A stretch of 17,555 nt of DNA from Clostridiales bacterium UBA1770 (GTDB lineage Bacteria; Bacillota; Clostridia; Oscillospirales; CAG-272): assembly GCA_002315325.1 (NCBI GenBank), contig DCGU01000083.1, positions 1 to 17,555 on the forward strand, written 5' to 3'. Under the pieces are notes generated by a model that was not told where the DNA came from, did no database searches, and was given only the letters and a program-made list of their open reading frames with translations. Positions 1 to 7,291 of the stretch are shown one piece after another. The translations under genes and the position numbers were made by a program. Positions within the stretch are counted from its first letter, which is position 1. Every line of letters begins with the position of its first letter.

Positions 1-22
1 GCTGCCTGCCGGCACCTTTTTA
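1..22 (+). terminator. Possible 3' half of an upstream intrinsic terminator
   Basis: The window opens with a GC-rich arm (GCCGGCACC at 8-16) running into a T tract. This looks like the descending arm and U tail of a terminator whose other arm lies before base 1. It is a guess, because the partner arm cannot be seen. Confidence 0.3.
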
Positions 23-35
23 TTGTGTATTCAAC

Positions 36-64
36 TTGACAAAACACGCGGCAATGATTATAAT
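36..64 (+). promoter_or_regulatory. Sigma-A promoter of the CDF transporter gene
   Basis: A perfect TTGACA at 36-41 and a perfect TATAAT at 59-64 are separated by exactly 17 bp. Transcription would start near base 71 and leave an untranslated leader of about 95 nt before the ATG at 166. Confidence 0.9.
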
Positions 65-70
65 TGTCTA

Positions 71-165
71 CCGAAAACGTACGTTGAATTTATGAAAAAG
101 GAGTGACGGCAGGATACGCAGCACGGTTGCGGGATGCGTTTTCTTCTGCCGAAAAATAGTATATT
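71..165 (+). promoter_or_regulatory. Structured 5' leader of the CDF transporter gene
   Basis: The leader has a strong Shine-Dalgarno-like AAAGGAG at 97-103, but no start codon at normal distance behind it. A nested hairpin follows: CGGCAG 107-112 with CTGCCG 146-151, ACGCA 116-120 with TGCGT 135-139, and GCA 121-123 with TGC 128-130. The CDF start at 166 has no ribosome-binding site directly upstream. Folding could bring the distant site closer to the ATG, which suggests translational control, perhaps by metal. I do not recognise a known riboswitch family (not evidently NiCo or yybP-ykoY). A short GTG reading frame (103-159, stop TAG) in the CDF frame overlaps the hairpin. Confidence 0.45.
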
Positions 166-1065
166 ATGGCCCAAAAAACGGAAAAGAATATATTAATCGC
201 ATTTTTGCTGAATTTGTTTTTCTCGGTGTTTGAATTGGTCGGCGGCTTTTTTACGGGAAGCGTGGCCATCCTTTCGGACTCGATACACGACCTGGGGGAC
301 GCACTCAGTATCGGTGTTTCGTGGCTGTGCGAAAAGAAAAGTAAAAAACAGCCGAATGACGTATATACCTACGGTTACGTTCGGTATTCGGTACTCGGCA
401 GTATCATCACCACGGTTGTTCTCCTGGTGGGTTCTGTGCTTGTCATCTGGAATGCCGTGCAGCGCATCGTGACCCCGGAAGAGATAAATTACAACGGCAT
501 GATTATCTTTGCCGTCATCGGTGTTATTATCAACGCCTGCGCTGCTTTCTTTACCAGGGAAGGCGACTCGCTGAATCAAAAGGCGGTCAATCTGCATATG
601 TTGGAAGACGTTCTCGGCTGGGTCGTCGTGTTGGCAGGCGCCGTCATTATGCGGTTTACCGATATATCCGTAATTGACCCGCTGATGTCCATCGGTGTGG
701 CAGCGTTTATATTGATTGAAACGGTCAAGAATTTAAAGGAAGTGCTGGACGTTTTCTTGGAAAAGATGCCGCACGGATTGGAAGCTGCGGAAATCCGGGA
801 ACATTTGATGGAAATTGAGGGCGTCACCGACGTGCACCATCTGCACGTTTGGAGCATGGACGGACAAAACCACTATGCGACGCTTCACGTTGTGTCGGAT
901 GCAGAGGCCGCCGGAATAAAGGCCGCCGTGCGTGAGGAGTTGGAGGAGCACGGCATTTGCCACGTGACGATTGAACTTGAAAAAACGGATGAAATCTGTT
1001 CGGCACAGTATTGCACTGTGCCCGAAAGTGCAGCACAGGGGCACCATCATCACCACCATCATTGA
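166..1065 (+). CDS. Cation diffusion facilitator (CDF) metal transporter with poly-His tail
   Basis: This 299-residue inner-membrane protein should export divalent metal, most likely Zn2+, from the cytoplasm by proton exchange. It has about six membrane helices in residues 8-190. The two intramembrane metal ligand pairs are visible as H41/D45 (in SDSIHDLGD, helix 2) and H144/D148 (in HMLED, helix 5). This HxxxD/HxxxD pattern is the zinc-type CzcD/ZitB pattern. A cytoplasmic ferredoxin-like domain follows (about 200-275) and holds VHHLHVWS at 223-230. The chain ends in seven consecutive histidines (293-299). Length is normal for the family. An in-frame TAG at 157-159 excludes extension beyond ATG 166. 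The gene has its own promoter, leader and terminator, so it is probably monocistronic. The exact metal is inferred from the ligands. Confidence 0.93.
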   Translation: MAQKTEKNILIAFLLNLFFSVFELVGGFFTGSVAILSDSIHDLGDALSIGVSWLCEKKSKKQPNDVYTYGYVRYSVLGSIITTVVLLVGSVLVIWNAVQRIVTPEEINYNGMIIFAVIGVIINACAAFFTREGDSLNQKAVNLHMLEDVLGWVVVLAGAVIMRFTDISVIDPLMSIGVAAFILIETVKNLKEVLDVFLEKMPHGLEAAEIREHLMEIEGVTDVHHLHVWSMDGQNHYATLHVVSDAEAAGIKAAVREELEEHGICHVTIELEKTDEICSAQYCTVPESAAQGHHHHHHH

Positions 1066-1075
1066 CGAAAAGTTG

Positions 1076-1105
1076 CCGGCCGTACCGCGGCCGGTCTTTT
1101 CTTTT
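1076..1105 (+). terminator. Intrinsic terminator after the CDF gene
   Basis: CCGGCC at 1076-1081 pairs with GGCCGG at 1089-1094 around a 7-nt loop, and a T-rich tail follows at 1095-1105. It lies 10 bp after the CDF stop codon. Confidence 0.85.
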
Positions 1106-1116
1106 GGAACCAAATG

Positions 1117-1125
1117 TGCTATAAT
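1117..1125 (+). promoter_or_regulatory. Extended -10 promoter for the antiporter-cdd unit
   Basis: A perfect TATAAT at 1120-1125 is preceded by TG at 1117-1118 plus one base, which is the extended -10 pattern. No good -35 box lies 17 bp upstream (TTTTCT), as is common for extended -10 promoters. The site sits just after the CDF terminator, 35 bp before the antiporter start. Confidence 0.7.
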
Positions 1126-1159
1126 ATTCGCGACAAAAAATAAGGAACCTGGTGAAATC

Positions 1160-2443
1160 ATGGAAGTATTACTTGCATTATCAATTGCTTTACTCGCGGG
1201 ACTTTTTATGTCCCGTGTGACCAAAATATGGACCCTGCCTGCCGTAACCGGATATCTGGTTGCCGGCATCTTGATCGGCCCCTACTGTTTGGGGCGGCTC
1301 GGCATTGCCGGGATCGGCTTTACGTCGGCGGAAAACGTGGCGTCGTTTTCCTTAATTTCCGACGTGGCGCTTGGCTTTATCGCCTGCACCATGGGCAACG
1401 AATTCCGCATTGCCGACCTCAAAAAGGTCGGTAAACAGGCCGCCGTTATTGCCGTATTTCAGGCACTGATGGCCACGGCCTTCGTGGACGTTGCTTTGAT
1501 TGGCATGCACTTTTTGATGCCGGATAAAATGCCCCTGTCCGTTGCCGTCACACTCGGTGCGATTGCCACGGCAACGGCCCCTGCTGCTACGTTGATGGTT
1601 GTTAAACAGTATAAAGCGGAAGGCCCCGTGACTAAAATCCTATTGCCTGTCGTTGCATTGGACGACGTCGTCGGTTTAATGGTCTTTGCTATTTCGTTCG
1701 GTATCGCCAAAGCATTGGAAAACGGCAAGGTTGACGTGATTTCCGTATTGGTTAACCCGCTTATCGAAGTTTTTGCTTCCTTACTCGTGGGCGCCGCCGT
1801 CGGCTTTTTGTTCCATTTGTCGGAGCGTTTCTTCTACTCCCGCTCCAAACGAATGAGCATTTCCGTTTGTTTTGTCTTTTTGGCAGTGGCTCTGTCTAAA
1901 TTGGAGTTTGAAATCGGTCCCGTGAAAATCGGCTTTTCTTCCTTGCTTGTCTGCATGATGTTGGGCACGATTTTCTGCAACCTTTGTGATTTTTCTGCGG
2001 AACTGATGGACAGAATGGACCGCTGGACCGGTCCCATTATGGTATTATTCTTTGTTATCAGCGGTTCCGCTCTTGAACTGTCCGTTTTCAAACAGTGGCA
2101 GATTGTCGTTTGCGGTTTTGTGTTCCTGCTGTTCCGTTCCGCCGGTAAAATTATCGGTGCGGGGATGTCCTCTAAATTTATGCACTGCGAACCTACCGTG
2201 CAAAAGTATTTGGGGATTACGCTGCTGCCGCAGGCCGGCGTTGCACTCGGTATGTCGCAGACGGCTATGAGCCTCGGCGGTACGCCCGGTTTGATTATCC
2301 GTAACATCGCACTGTTTGCCGTTTTGGTATATGAATTGGTCGGCCCTATGATGACGAAAATCGCGCTGGATCGTGCCGGCGAAATTTCCGCCAAACCCAT
2401 GCCGCCGCGTCAAAAGGCTGCTTTGGAAAAGCAGGGAAAGTGA
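1160..2443 (+). CDS. Cation:proton antiporter, CPA2 (Na+/H+ exchanger) type
   Basis: The 427-residue product is almost wholly membrane-embedded, with about 12 predicted helices, and should exchange Na+ or K+ for H+. The hallmarks are ATAPAAT at 138-144 (the unwound-helix segment) and LPVVALDDVVG at 162-172, whose Asp pair D168/D169 is the ion-binding DD motif of electrogenic CPA2 antiporters. There is no C-terminal KTN/TrkA regulatory domain, so the protein is a short GerN/NapA-like form rather than a full KefB. I chose ATG 1160 because the hydrophobic N-terminus starts there. AAGGA (1142-1146) and GGTGA (1151-1155) lie upstream, although neither is ideally spaced. An upstream in-frame extension would run back through the terminator into the CDF gene and is rejected. 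The cytidine deaminase gene follows after 6 bp, so the two are cotranscribed. Confidence 0.9.
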   Translation: MEVLLALSIALLAGLFMSRVTKIWTLPAVTGYLVAGILIGPYCLGRLGIAGIGFTSAENVASFSLISDVALGFIACTMGNEFRIADLKKVGKQAAVIAVFQALMATAFVDVALIGMHFLMPDKMPLSVAVTLGAIATATAPAATLMVVKQYKAEGPVTKILLPVVALDDVVGLMVFAISFGIAKALENGKVDVISVLVNPLIEVFASLLVGAAVGFLFHLSERFFYSRSKRMSISVCFVFLAVALSKLEFEIGPVKIGFSSLLVCMMLGTIFCNLCDFSAELMDRMDRWTGPIMVLFFVISGSALELSVFKQWQIVVCGFVFLLFRSAGKIIGAGMSSKFMHCEPTVQKYLGITLLPQAGVALGMSQTAMSLGGTPGLIIRNIALFAVLVYELVGPMMTKIALDRAGEISAKPMPPRQKAALEKQGK

Positions 2444-2449
2444 TACGAT

Positions 2450-2878
2450 ATGCCTAAATCAGTGACGAACGAAGAATTGTGCCGCTTGGCCGCGCAGGCC
2501 AGAGAAAACGCATACGTCCCGTATTCCGGCTTTTCAGTCGGCGCGGCGTTGCTCCTTGCCGATGGTGAGGTGATCACCGGCTGTAATATCGAGAACGCTG
2601 CGTTCGGCCCCACTGTTTGCGCCGAGCGTGTGGCCATCTTTAAGGCCGTCAGTGAAGGGAAGAAATCTTTTGCGGCCATTGCCGTTTGCGGCGGCCGTGC
2701 AGGGCAATCCGTGCACGGTGCGTTTCCGCCCTGCGGTGTTTGCCGCCAGGTGATGGCGGAGTTTTGCTCGTCCGATTTTCCTGTGTTGGTTGTCACCGAT
2801 TCCGATGCCAACACGTATGATGCGTATACGCTCGGTGATCTTTTGCCGGGCGCGTTTACACCGAAAAATATGAATTGA
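2450..2878 (+). CDS. cdd: Cytidine deaminase
   Basis: This 142-residue cytosolic enzyme deaminates cytidine and deoxycytidine to uridine and deoxyuridine in pyrimidine salvage. The zinc site is complete: C57 with catalytic E59 in TVCAER, and C95 and C98 in PPCGVCRQ. The substrate-binding NIEN motif sits at 46-49. An all-Cys zinc site and this length are typical of the small tetrameric Bacillus-type enzyme. The start ATG is 6 bp after the antiporter stop, with only a weak purine-rich GGGAAAG before it, so translation is probably coupled to the antiporter. A strong terminator follows at once. A functional link to the antiporter is not obvious. Confidence 0.96.
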   Translation: MPKSVTNEELCRLAAQARENAYVPYSGFSVGAALLLADGEVITGCNIENAAFGPTVCAERVAIFKAVSEGKKSFAAIAVCGGRAGQSVHGAFPPCGVCRQVMAEFCSSDFPVLVVTDSDANTYDAYTLGDLLPGAFTPKNMN

Positions 2879-2883
2879 TAAAA

Positions 2884-2911
2884 GGACGCTGCCGCCGGCA
2901 GCGTCCTTTTT
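2884..2911. terminator. Bidirectional intrinsic terminator between convergent cdd and DUF362 genes
   Basis: GGACGCTGCC at 2884-2893 pairs perfectly with GGCAGCGTCC at 2897-2906 around a 3-nt loop. T residues follow on the plus strand (2907-2911), and AAAA precedes on the plus strand, giving a U tail on the minus strand. It can end both the antiporter-cdd transcript and the opposing valS/DUF362 transcript. Confidence 0.9.
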
Positions 2912-2954
2912 ACTTTCGGTGTTGTGTCGTAATGAAGTGGGTTTGTCAATGCCA

Positions 2955-4133
2955 TTACTTTGTTTTGGATACGAGTTTGGCAATCATCGTGCGGTGCACG
3001 CGCATCGCACCTTTGGGGCAAAATTCCTGACAACAGAAACAGTGAATGCATTGATTTTTGTTGATTTCCGGTTTCTTTGCACCGCTTTTGTCTTTTTTCA
3101 TGACAATGGCTTTGGCCGGGCATAACCCGGCGCAAACACCGCAGCCGACACACGTTGCGGGTTTTAACTGCGGTCGTGACGACAGCAGTTTCCCCAATAT
3201 TTTGCTGGCTGTTTTGCCGAACAGTTTTTCGTTGCCCGAAAATAAGGTGCTTTTGCGTACGGCTGACGTTTTAAAGTGCTGCGGCTTCATGGGTTGATAA
3301 TCGCCGAAAATATCCAATTCCGTTACTGATTTCGGAATCAGATTTCGTTCCAGCGCTGCCCCCAGCGTCGGCACTCGGTCGGGTGTCAGGCCGATGATAT
3401 CCGCACAGACCAAATCAACCGCGTGCGGACTGCAGCCTGCAACGAGGCAGCCGATTTGTCGGGGATCTCCGGCTGTCGGTCCGTTTCCTTCCATACCGAT
3501 AACTGCGTCAACCAAACACAGCTGCGGTTTGAAGTATTCATCCAGGTCAACAATCATACGGGCAAAATCAATTTCGTTGGGAAAGCGGTAATGATACTCG
3601 GGTTTCAGGATGCCGGGAATGACGCCGAACATGTTTTTGGCGGCGGCCGACATGCCCATCATACCGTGACTTTTCAGTTTGCAAACGTTTATGATGACGT
3701 CAGCCTTATCTAAATACGACGTATACTGAAAAGTTTTGGCAACGGCTGCCTCGGGGAAATCTGCCTTGGCTTGACCGAAGTCCTGATTGAGTTGCGCCCC
3801 CGTCGCTTCAACGGCTTTCATGCCGCTGACCGCATAGACGTGATTGACGTAGGGGGCGGTATACAACCCGCCGGGACTGTCGCCCAGAATAACGTCGGCC
3901 CCGAGTTCTTTCAGCATTTTTGTCAGTTCGGCGATGACCGTCGGATGTGTGGTGGCGGCCTGCTCCGGTTTCATGGCACTGACAAGATTGGCTTTTATGA
4001 CCACTGTCATGCCGGCTTTTATAAAAGAAAGACCGCCCAGCGGTTCAAGAACGGTTTTCAAGGCCGCCCGTACGGTTGTCTCGGAATATTCTGCGCAGGG
4101 GGTAACGGCAACACGCCAATCGTTCTTCTCCAT
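2955..4133 (-). CDS. DUF362 protein with C-terminal 2x[4Fe-4S] ferredoxin domain
   Basis: The product is 392 residues. Residues about 5-290 form a DUF362 domain of unknown function: VVIKANLVS at 44-52, THPTVIAEL at 62-70, GDSPGG at 84-89, CKLKSHGMMGMSAAAKNMFG at 151-170 and GMEGNGPTAG at 213-222. The C-terminus is a two-cluster bacterial ferredoxin: C328/C331/C334/C338, the last followed by Pro, and C362/C365/C368/C372, also followed by Pro. It is cytosolic and likely redox-active, but its reaction is not known. I chose the start at 4133 because AAGGAG lies 10 nt upstream and the conserved domain begins there. Longer readings run antisense through valS. It follows valS on the same strand, 61 bp away behind a hairpin, and shows no promoter of its own, so it may depend on read-through. 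Confidence 0.9.
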   Translation of the reverse strand: MEKNDWRVAVTPCAEYSETTVRAALKTVLEPLGGLSFIKAGMTVVIKANLVSAMKPEQAATTHPTVIAELTKMLKELGADVILGDSPGGLYTAPYVNHVYAVSGMKAVEATGAQLNQDFGQAKADFPEAAVAKTFQYTSYLDKADVIINVCKLKSHGMMGMSAAAKNMFGVIPGILKPEYHYRFPNEIDFARMIVDLDEYFKPQLCLVDAVIGMEGNGPTAGDPRQIGCLVAGCSPHAVDLVCADIIGLTPDRVPTLGAALERNLIPKSVTELDIFGDYQPMKPQHFKTSAVRKSTLFSGNEKLFGKTASKILGKLLSSRPQLKPATCVGCGVCAGLCPAKAIVMKKDKSGAKKPEINKNQCIHCFCCQEFCPKGAMRVHRTMIAKLVSKTK

Positions 4134-4158
4134 ACCGAAGAATCTCCTTTTTTGACAA

Positions 4159-4187
4159 ACCGGGGCGCCGCACGGCGACGCCCCGGT
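4159..4187 (-). terminator. GC-rich hairpin between valS and the DUF362 gene
   Basis: ACCGGGGCG at 4159-4167 pairs with CGCCCCGGT at 4179-4187, a 9-bp stem with further pairing possible inside the loop. On the minus strand only TTTGTC follows, a poor U tail, so termination after valS may be partial and let DUF362 be expressed. On the plus strand GTTTTTATT follows, but no gene there needs it. Confidence 0.6.
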
Positions 4188-4194
4188 GTTTTTA

Positions 4195-6840
4195 TTAAAG
4201 CTTTGCAAGGGCAGTGACGACACCGTCCAGGCTTTCTTGATATTTGGCCAATTTGGCACGTTCGCCTTCCACAACGGCGGCAGGCGCTTTTGCCGTAAAG
4301 CCCTCGTTGGAGAGCTTGCCGGCAAGGCGTGCAATTTCGCCTTCCAAACGCTTCTTTTCGTCGTTGAGTCTTGCGCGCTCCTTGTCCAAATCAATCAGTT
4401 CGGACAGGGGCAGGAACAGCGTGGCGCTGTCGGTAATCAGTTGTACGCAATTGTCGGCTGCGAGCGGCTCGGCAAACTTGGCTTCGTCGTCGGCAATCAG
4501 CACGTCGGAAGCGGAAGCCAAACGGATGAAATAATTGGCACCGGCCTTGAAGGAATCCACGTACTTGGTCAGTACAAAGAGTTTTGCTTTGCGGGAGGGC
4601 GGTACGTTCATTTCGTTGCGGCGGTTTCTGATCAAACGAATGGCAGCGATGGCACGTTCCACCGTTTCACACTCGGCCGGGAATACCAGGGATGCGTCAT
4701 ACTTGGGATATTCGGCAATCATGATGCTTTCCTCGGTATGGGGCAGGGACTGATAGATTTCCTCGGTGATAAAGGGCATGAAGGGATGCAGCAGTTTCAA
4801 AATGGCCGTCAATACGTAGGCAATGACGTTCTGCGTGACGAGGTTCTTTTCGCTTTCCTTATCATTGAAGGCAATCTTGGCGATTTCAATGTACCAGTCA
4901 CAGAAGATATCCCAAACGAACTCGTACAGCGTGTTCAGCGCAACACCGATTTCGTAGGTGTCCAACGAGTTGATGACGGATGCCGTTGTCTCCTGGAGTT
5001 TGGACAAAATCCACTTGTCTTCGGATGCCAGCTTATCAGCGGCGGGCAGGTTGATTTCGTCAATGGTCAAATTCATGCGGACAAATCGGGAGGCGTTCCA
5101 CAGTTTGTTGGCAAAGTTACGCGCTGCCTCGATTTTCTCATCCGAGAAACGCATATCGTTGCCGGGAGAGTTACCCGTTGCCAGGGCAAAGCGGAGCGCG
5201 TCGGCACCGAATTTGTCGATGATTTCCAACGGGTCAATGCCGTTGCCGAGGGACTTGGACATCTTGCGTCCCTGTGCATCGCGTACCAAACCGTGGATTA
5301 AAACGGTATCAAACGGAATATTGTCGGTGTATTCCAACGCGGAGAAAATCATTCTGGATACCCAGAACGTGATAATATCGTAACCTGTAACCAACGTGTT
5401 TGTCGGATAGAAACGTTTCAGGTCCTCGGTTTCCTTCGGCCAGCCCATGGTCGAGAAGGGCCACAGGGCAGAGGAGAACCAGGTATCCAGCGTATCCGAA
5501 TCCTGCCGCATTTCCTTGCCGCACTTCGGGCAAACGGCCTTGCCGTCCTTGGTGACGGTCATGGTGCCGCAATCGTCGCAGTAGAATGCGGGAATGCGGT
5601 GGCCCCACCACAGCTGACGGGAAATGCACCAGTCCTGTGTATTTTCCATCCAGTGGAAATAGTTTTTATCAAAGCGTTCCGGCACGTATTTGATGCGGCC
5701 GTCGCGAACGGCCTCAATGGCCGGTTTGGCAAGAGGTTCCATACGAACGAACCACTGCAGGGAAATCATAGGTTCGATGGTGGTATTGCAGCGGTAGCAG
5801 GTGCCGACCTCGTGGGACAGGTCCTCAATGCCGGCCAAGAATCCGCCTTCTTCCAAATCTTTGACGATGGCTTTGCGCGCTTCGTAACGGTCCATCCCCG
5901 CATATTTCGGATAGTTCTCGGTAATTTTGGCATCCGGCGTCAGGCAGACTTCCAGCGGCAGCTGATGACGCTTGCCGACTTCAAAGTCGTTGGGGTCGTG
6001 TGCCGGCGTGATTTTTACGCAGCCGGTACCCTTATCTAATTGTGCATGTTCGTCGCCGACAATCGGAATGCGGCGGCCGACCAGCGGCAGCACGCAGTAC
6101 GTGCCGATGAGGTGCTTGTAGCGCTCGTCGTTGGGGTTGACGGCAACGGCAGTATCACCAAGCAGCGTTTCGGGGCGGGTGGTAGCCACTTCAACGTAGC
6201 CCTCTCCGCCGACCAGCGGGTAACGAATGTGCCAGAAATGGCTGGACTGTTCCTCGTAGTTAACTTCGGCGTTGGAAATGGAGGTCTTGCAGTGCGGGCA
6301 CCAGTTGATGATGCGTTCACCGCGGTAGATCAATCCTTTTTCGTACAGGCGAACAAAAACGTCCTTGACGGCTTCGGAGCAGCCCTCGTCCATCGTGAAA
6401 CGCTCGCGCGACCAGTCGCAGGAAGAACCCATCTTCTTCAACTGGGAAACGATGCGGCCGCCGTATTGTTCCTTCCACTGCCAGGTGCGTTCCAGGAATT
6501 TTTCGCGTCCCAGGGCATCTTTGGACAGTCCCTCTTTGCGCAGTGCCTCAACAACCTTTGCCTCGGTGGCAATGGATGCGTGGTCGGTGCCGGGCAGCCA
6601 CAGCGTGCAGTATCCCTGCATTCTCTTATAACGCGTTAAGATGTCCTGCAGCGTGTTGTCCAGTGCGTGCCCCATGTGTAATTGACCCGTAATGTTGGGG
6701 GGCGGCATTACGATGGAAAATGCCGGACCTTTTTTGCTCATGTCCGGTTTGAAATAACCCTTCTCACACCAGGTTTGATACAGTCTGTCTTCAAACTCGG
6801 CAGGGGAATAAGTCTTCGGTAATTCTTGTGTGTTACTCAT
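4195..6840 (-). CDS. valS: Valyl-tRNA synthetase
   Basis: This 881-residue class I synthetase charges tRNA-Val in the cytosol. The Rossmann fold carries HMGH at 55-58 and KMSKS at 526-530. The CP1 editing domain is recognised by TTRPETLLGDTAVAV at 220-234 and HDPNDFEVGKRH at 281-292. Zinc-type Cys pairs are present (CPHC 181-184; CDDC 421-424 with CPKC 437-440). The anticodon-binding domain spans about 590-740. The C-terminus (about 820-881) is the charged coiled-coil arm that distinguishes ValRS from IleRS. Length is normal. I chose ATG at 6840 because GGAG stands 9 nt upstream and the N-terminus matches the family. The upstream in-frame extension is the T-box leader. Expression is controlled by a T-box riboswitch reading the charge of tRNA-Val. 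Confidence 0.97.
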   Translation of the reverse strand: MSNTQELPKTYSPAEFEDRLYQTWCEKGYFKPDMSKKGPAFSIVMPPPNITGQLHMGHALDNTLQDILTRYKRMQGYCTLWLPGTDHASIATEAKVVEALRKEGLSKDALGREKFLERTWQWKEQYGGRIVSQLKKMGSSCDWSRERFTMDEGCSEAVKDVFVRLYEKGLIYRGERIINWCPHCKTSISNAEVNYEEQSSHFWHIRYPLVGGEGYVEVATTRPETLLGDTAVAVNPNDERYKHLIGTYCVLPLVGRRIPIVGDEHAQLDKGTGCVKITPAHDPNDFEVGKRHQLPLEVCLTPDAKITENYPKYAGMDRYEARKAIVKDLEEGGFLAGIEDLSHEVGTCYRCNTTIEPMISLQWFVRMEPLAKPAIEAVRDGRIKYVPERFDKNYFHWMENTQDWCISRQLWWGHRIPAFYCDDCGTMTVTKDGKAVCPKCGKEMRQDSDTLDTWFSSALWPFSTMGWPKETEDLKRFYPTNTLVTGYDIITFWVSRMIFSALEYTDNIPFDTVLIHGLVRDAQGRKMSKSLGNGIDPLEIIDKFGADALRFALATGNSPGNDMRFSDEKIEAARNFANKLWNASRFVRMNLTIDEINLPAADKLASEDKWILSKLQETTASVINSLDTYEIGVALNTLYEFVWDIFCDWYIEIAKIAFNDKESEKNLVTQNVIAYVLTAILKLLHPFMPFITEEIYQSLPHTEESIMIAEYPKYDASLVFPAECETVERAIAAIRLIRNRRNEMNVPPSRKAKLFVLTKYVDSFKAGANYFIRLASASDVLIADDEAKFAEPLAADNCVQLITDSATLFLPLSELIDLDKERARLNDEKKRLEGEIARLAGKLSNEGFTAKAPAAVVEGERAKLAKYQESLDGVVTALAKL

Positions 6841-6890
6841 TCCATTTATCTCCTTATCAAAATAATACGTACGAAAAGGGCAACAGGGTA

Positions 6891-6927
6891 AAAAAATAAG
6901 CCTGTGTCCTGTTATCAGGACGCAGAC
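6891..6927 (-). terminator. Regulated terminator of the valS T-box
   Basis: On the minus strand, bases 6927-6916 pair with 6911-6900 around the loop ATAA, with one C-A mismatch. The U-rich stretch CTTATTTTTT follows (ending at 6891). It lies directly after the T-box sequence, as expected for the terminator that competes with the antiterminator. Confidence 0.85.
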
Positions 6928-7141
6928 GTAATCCGCGCGGTACCACCCGACTTTACGAACGACAAAAATCATTCGTACACTTATCACCTGTTTCGGCGGT
7001 AAACCGTCTGCACTTAATGGGCAAAGCCGTTCTGCGCAGCCATTCGGGGGCCACCTTCCGTCAACGCGTCCTGCGGACTCGCACCAAACGCCCGCTCTCT
7101 GTAAGGTCCGTGAGGACGTACTCCTCCCCGTCATTATGTTG
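6891..7141 (-). ncRNA. T-box riboswitch leader of valS (Val, likely GUG specifier)
   Basis: The diagnostic T-box GGGTGGTACCGCG lies at 6948-6936. Its UGGU bulge would pair with the ACCA end of a tRNA with discriminator A, as in tRNA-Val. Stem I shows AGTA (7122-7119, S-turn), AGAGAG (7100-7095) and GGTG (7085-7082), both distal-loop elements. Stem III is TACGAA/TTCGTA (6977-6972 with 6960-6955). Pairing CGGGG (7130-7126) with CCCCG (7049-7045) encloses the specifier loop, where GAA-G is followed by GTG at 7054-7052 and a purine. I therefore infer a GUG valine specifier. Uncharged tRNA-Val should stabilise the antiterminator and let valS be transcribed. T-box identity is certain; the specifier is inferred from my manual fold. 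Confidence 0.95.
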
Positions 7142-7147
7142 CTATAT

Positions 7148-7176
7148 AGCATAGCACAATCACGTTTTTTTGTCAA
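7148..7176 (-). promoter_or_regulatory. Promoter of the valS T-box transcript
   Basis: On the minus strand, TTGACA at 7176-7171 and TATGCT at 7153-7148 are separated by 17 bp, with TG at 7156-7155 making it an extended -10. It diverges from the flippase promoter at 7212-7240. Confidence 0.88.
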
Positions 7177-7211
7177 GTCGTTTTTTGTTACGGTAAAATC
7201 CGGTCATCCGC

Positions 7212-7240
7212 TTGACACTGCATACAAACTGTGTTAAAAC
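7212..7240 (+). promoter_or_regulatory. Probable promoter of the flippase gene
   Basis: A perfect TTGACA at 7212-7217 is followed after 17 bp by TAAAAC (7235-7240), or after 16 bp by TTAAAA. The -35 box is strong and the -10 box is weak. No other promoter is apparent before the gene at 7292. Confidence 0.65.
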
Positions 7241-7291
7241 AATAGGGGACGAATAACGGCGTCCTTTTTAAAACGCACAAGGATGGTTCAA

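Noticed and set aside
71..165. NiCo (czcD) or yybP-ykoY metal riboswitch
   Set aside because: The leader precedes a metal transporter, but I could not find the conserved core sequences of either class.
1042..1065. Cloning-vector His tag
   Set aside because: The tag is in a natural chromosomal setting with its own terminator and neighbours; no vector sequence surrounds it and codons are mixed.
971..1159. Upstream extension of the antiporter reading frame
   Set aside because: It would overlap the CDF gene and cross its terminator and the antiporter promoter; the hydrophobic conserved protein begins at 1160.
2410..3153. 247-codon minus-strand frame across cdd
   Set aside because: It runs antisense through the complete cdd gene and the terminator, and has no recognisable domain.
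4134..4394. N-terminal extension of the DUF362 protein
   Set aside because: The extra frame is antisense-frame sequence from the valS end; a good ribosome-binding site and the domain start support 4133.
4186..5301. 371-codon open frame on the plus strand opposite valS
   Set aside because: It lies wholly within the DUF362-valS junction and valS antisense, has no family resemblance and an unlikely composition. valS motifs on the other strand are unmistakable.
6841..7176. N-terminal extension of valS
   Set aside because: This stretch is the T-box leader and promoter; the ValRS N-terminus and its ribosome-binding site fit the ATG at 6840.
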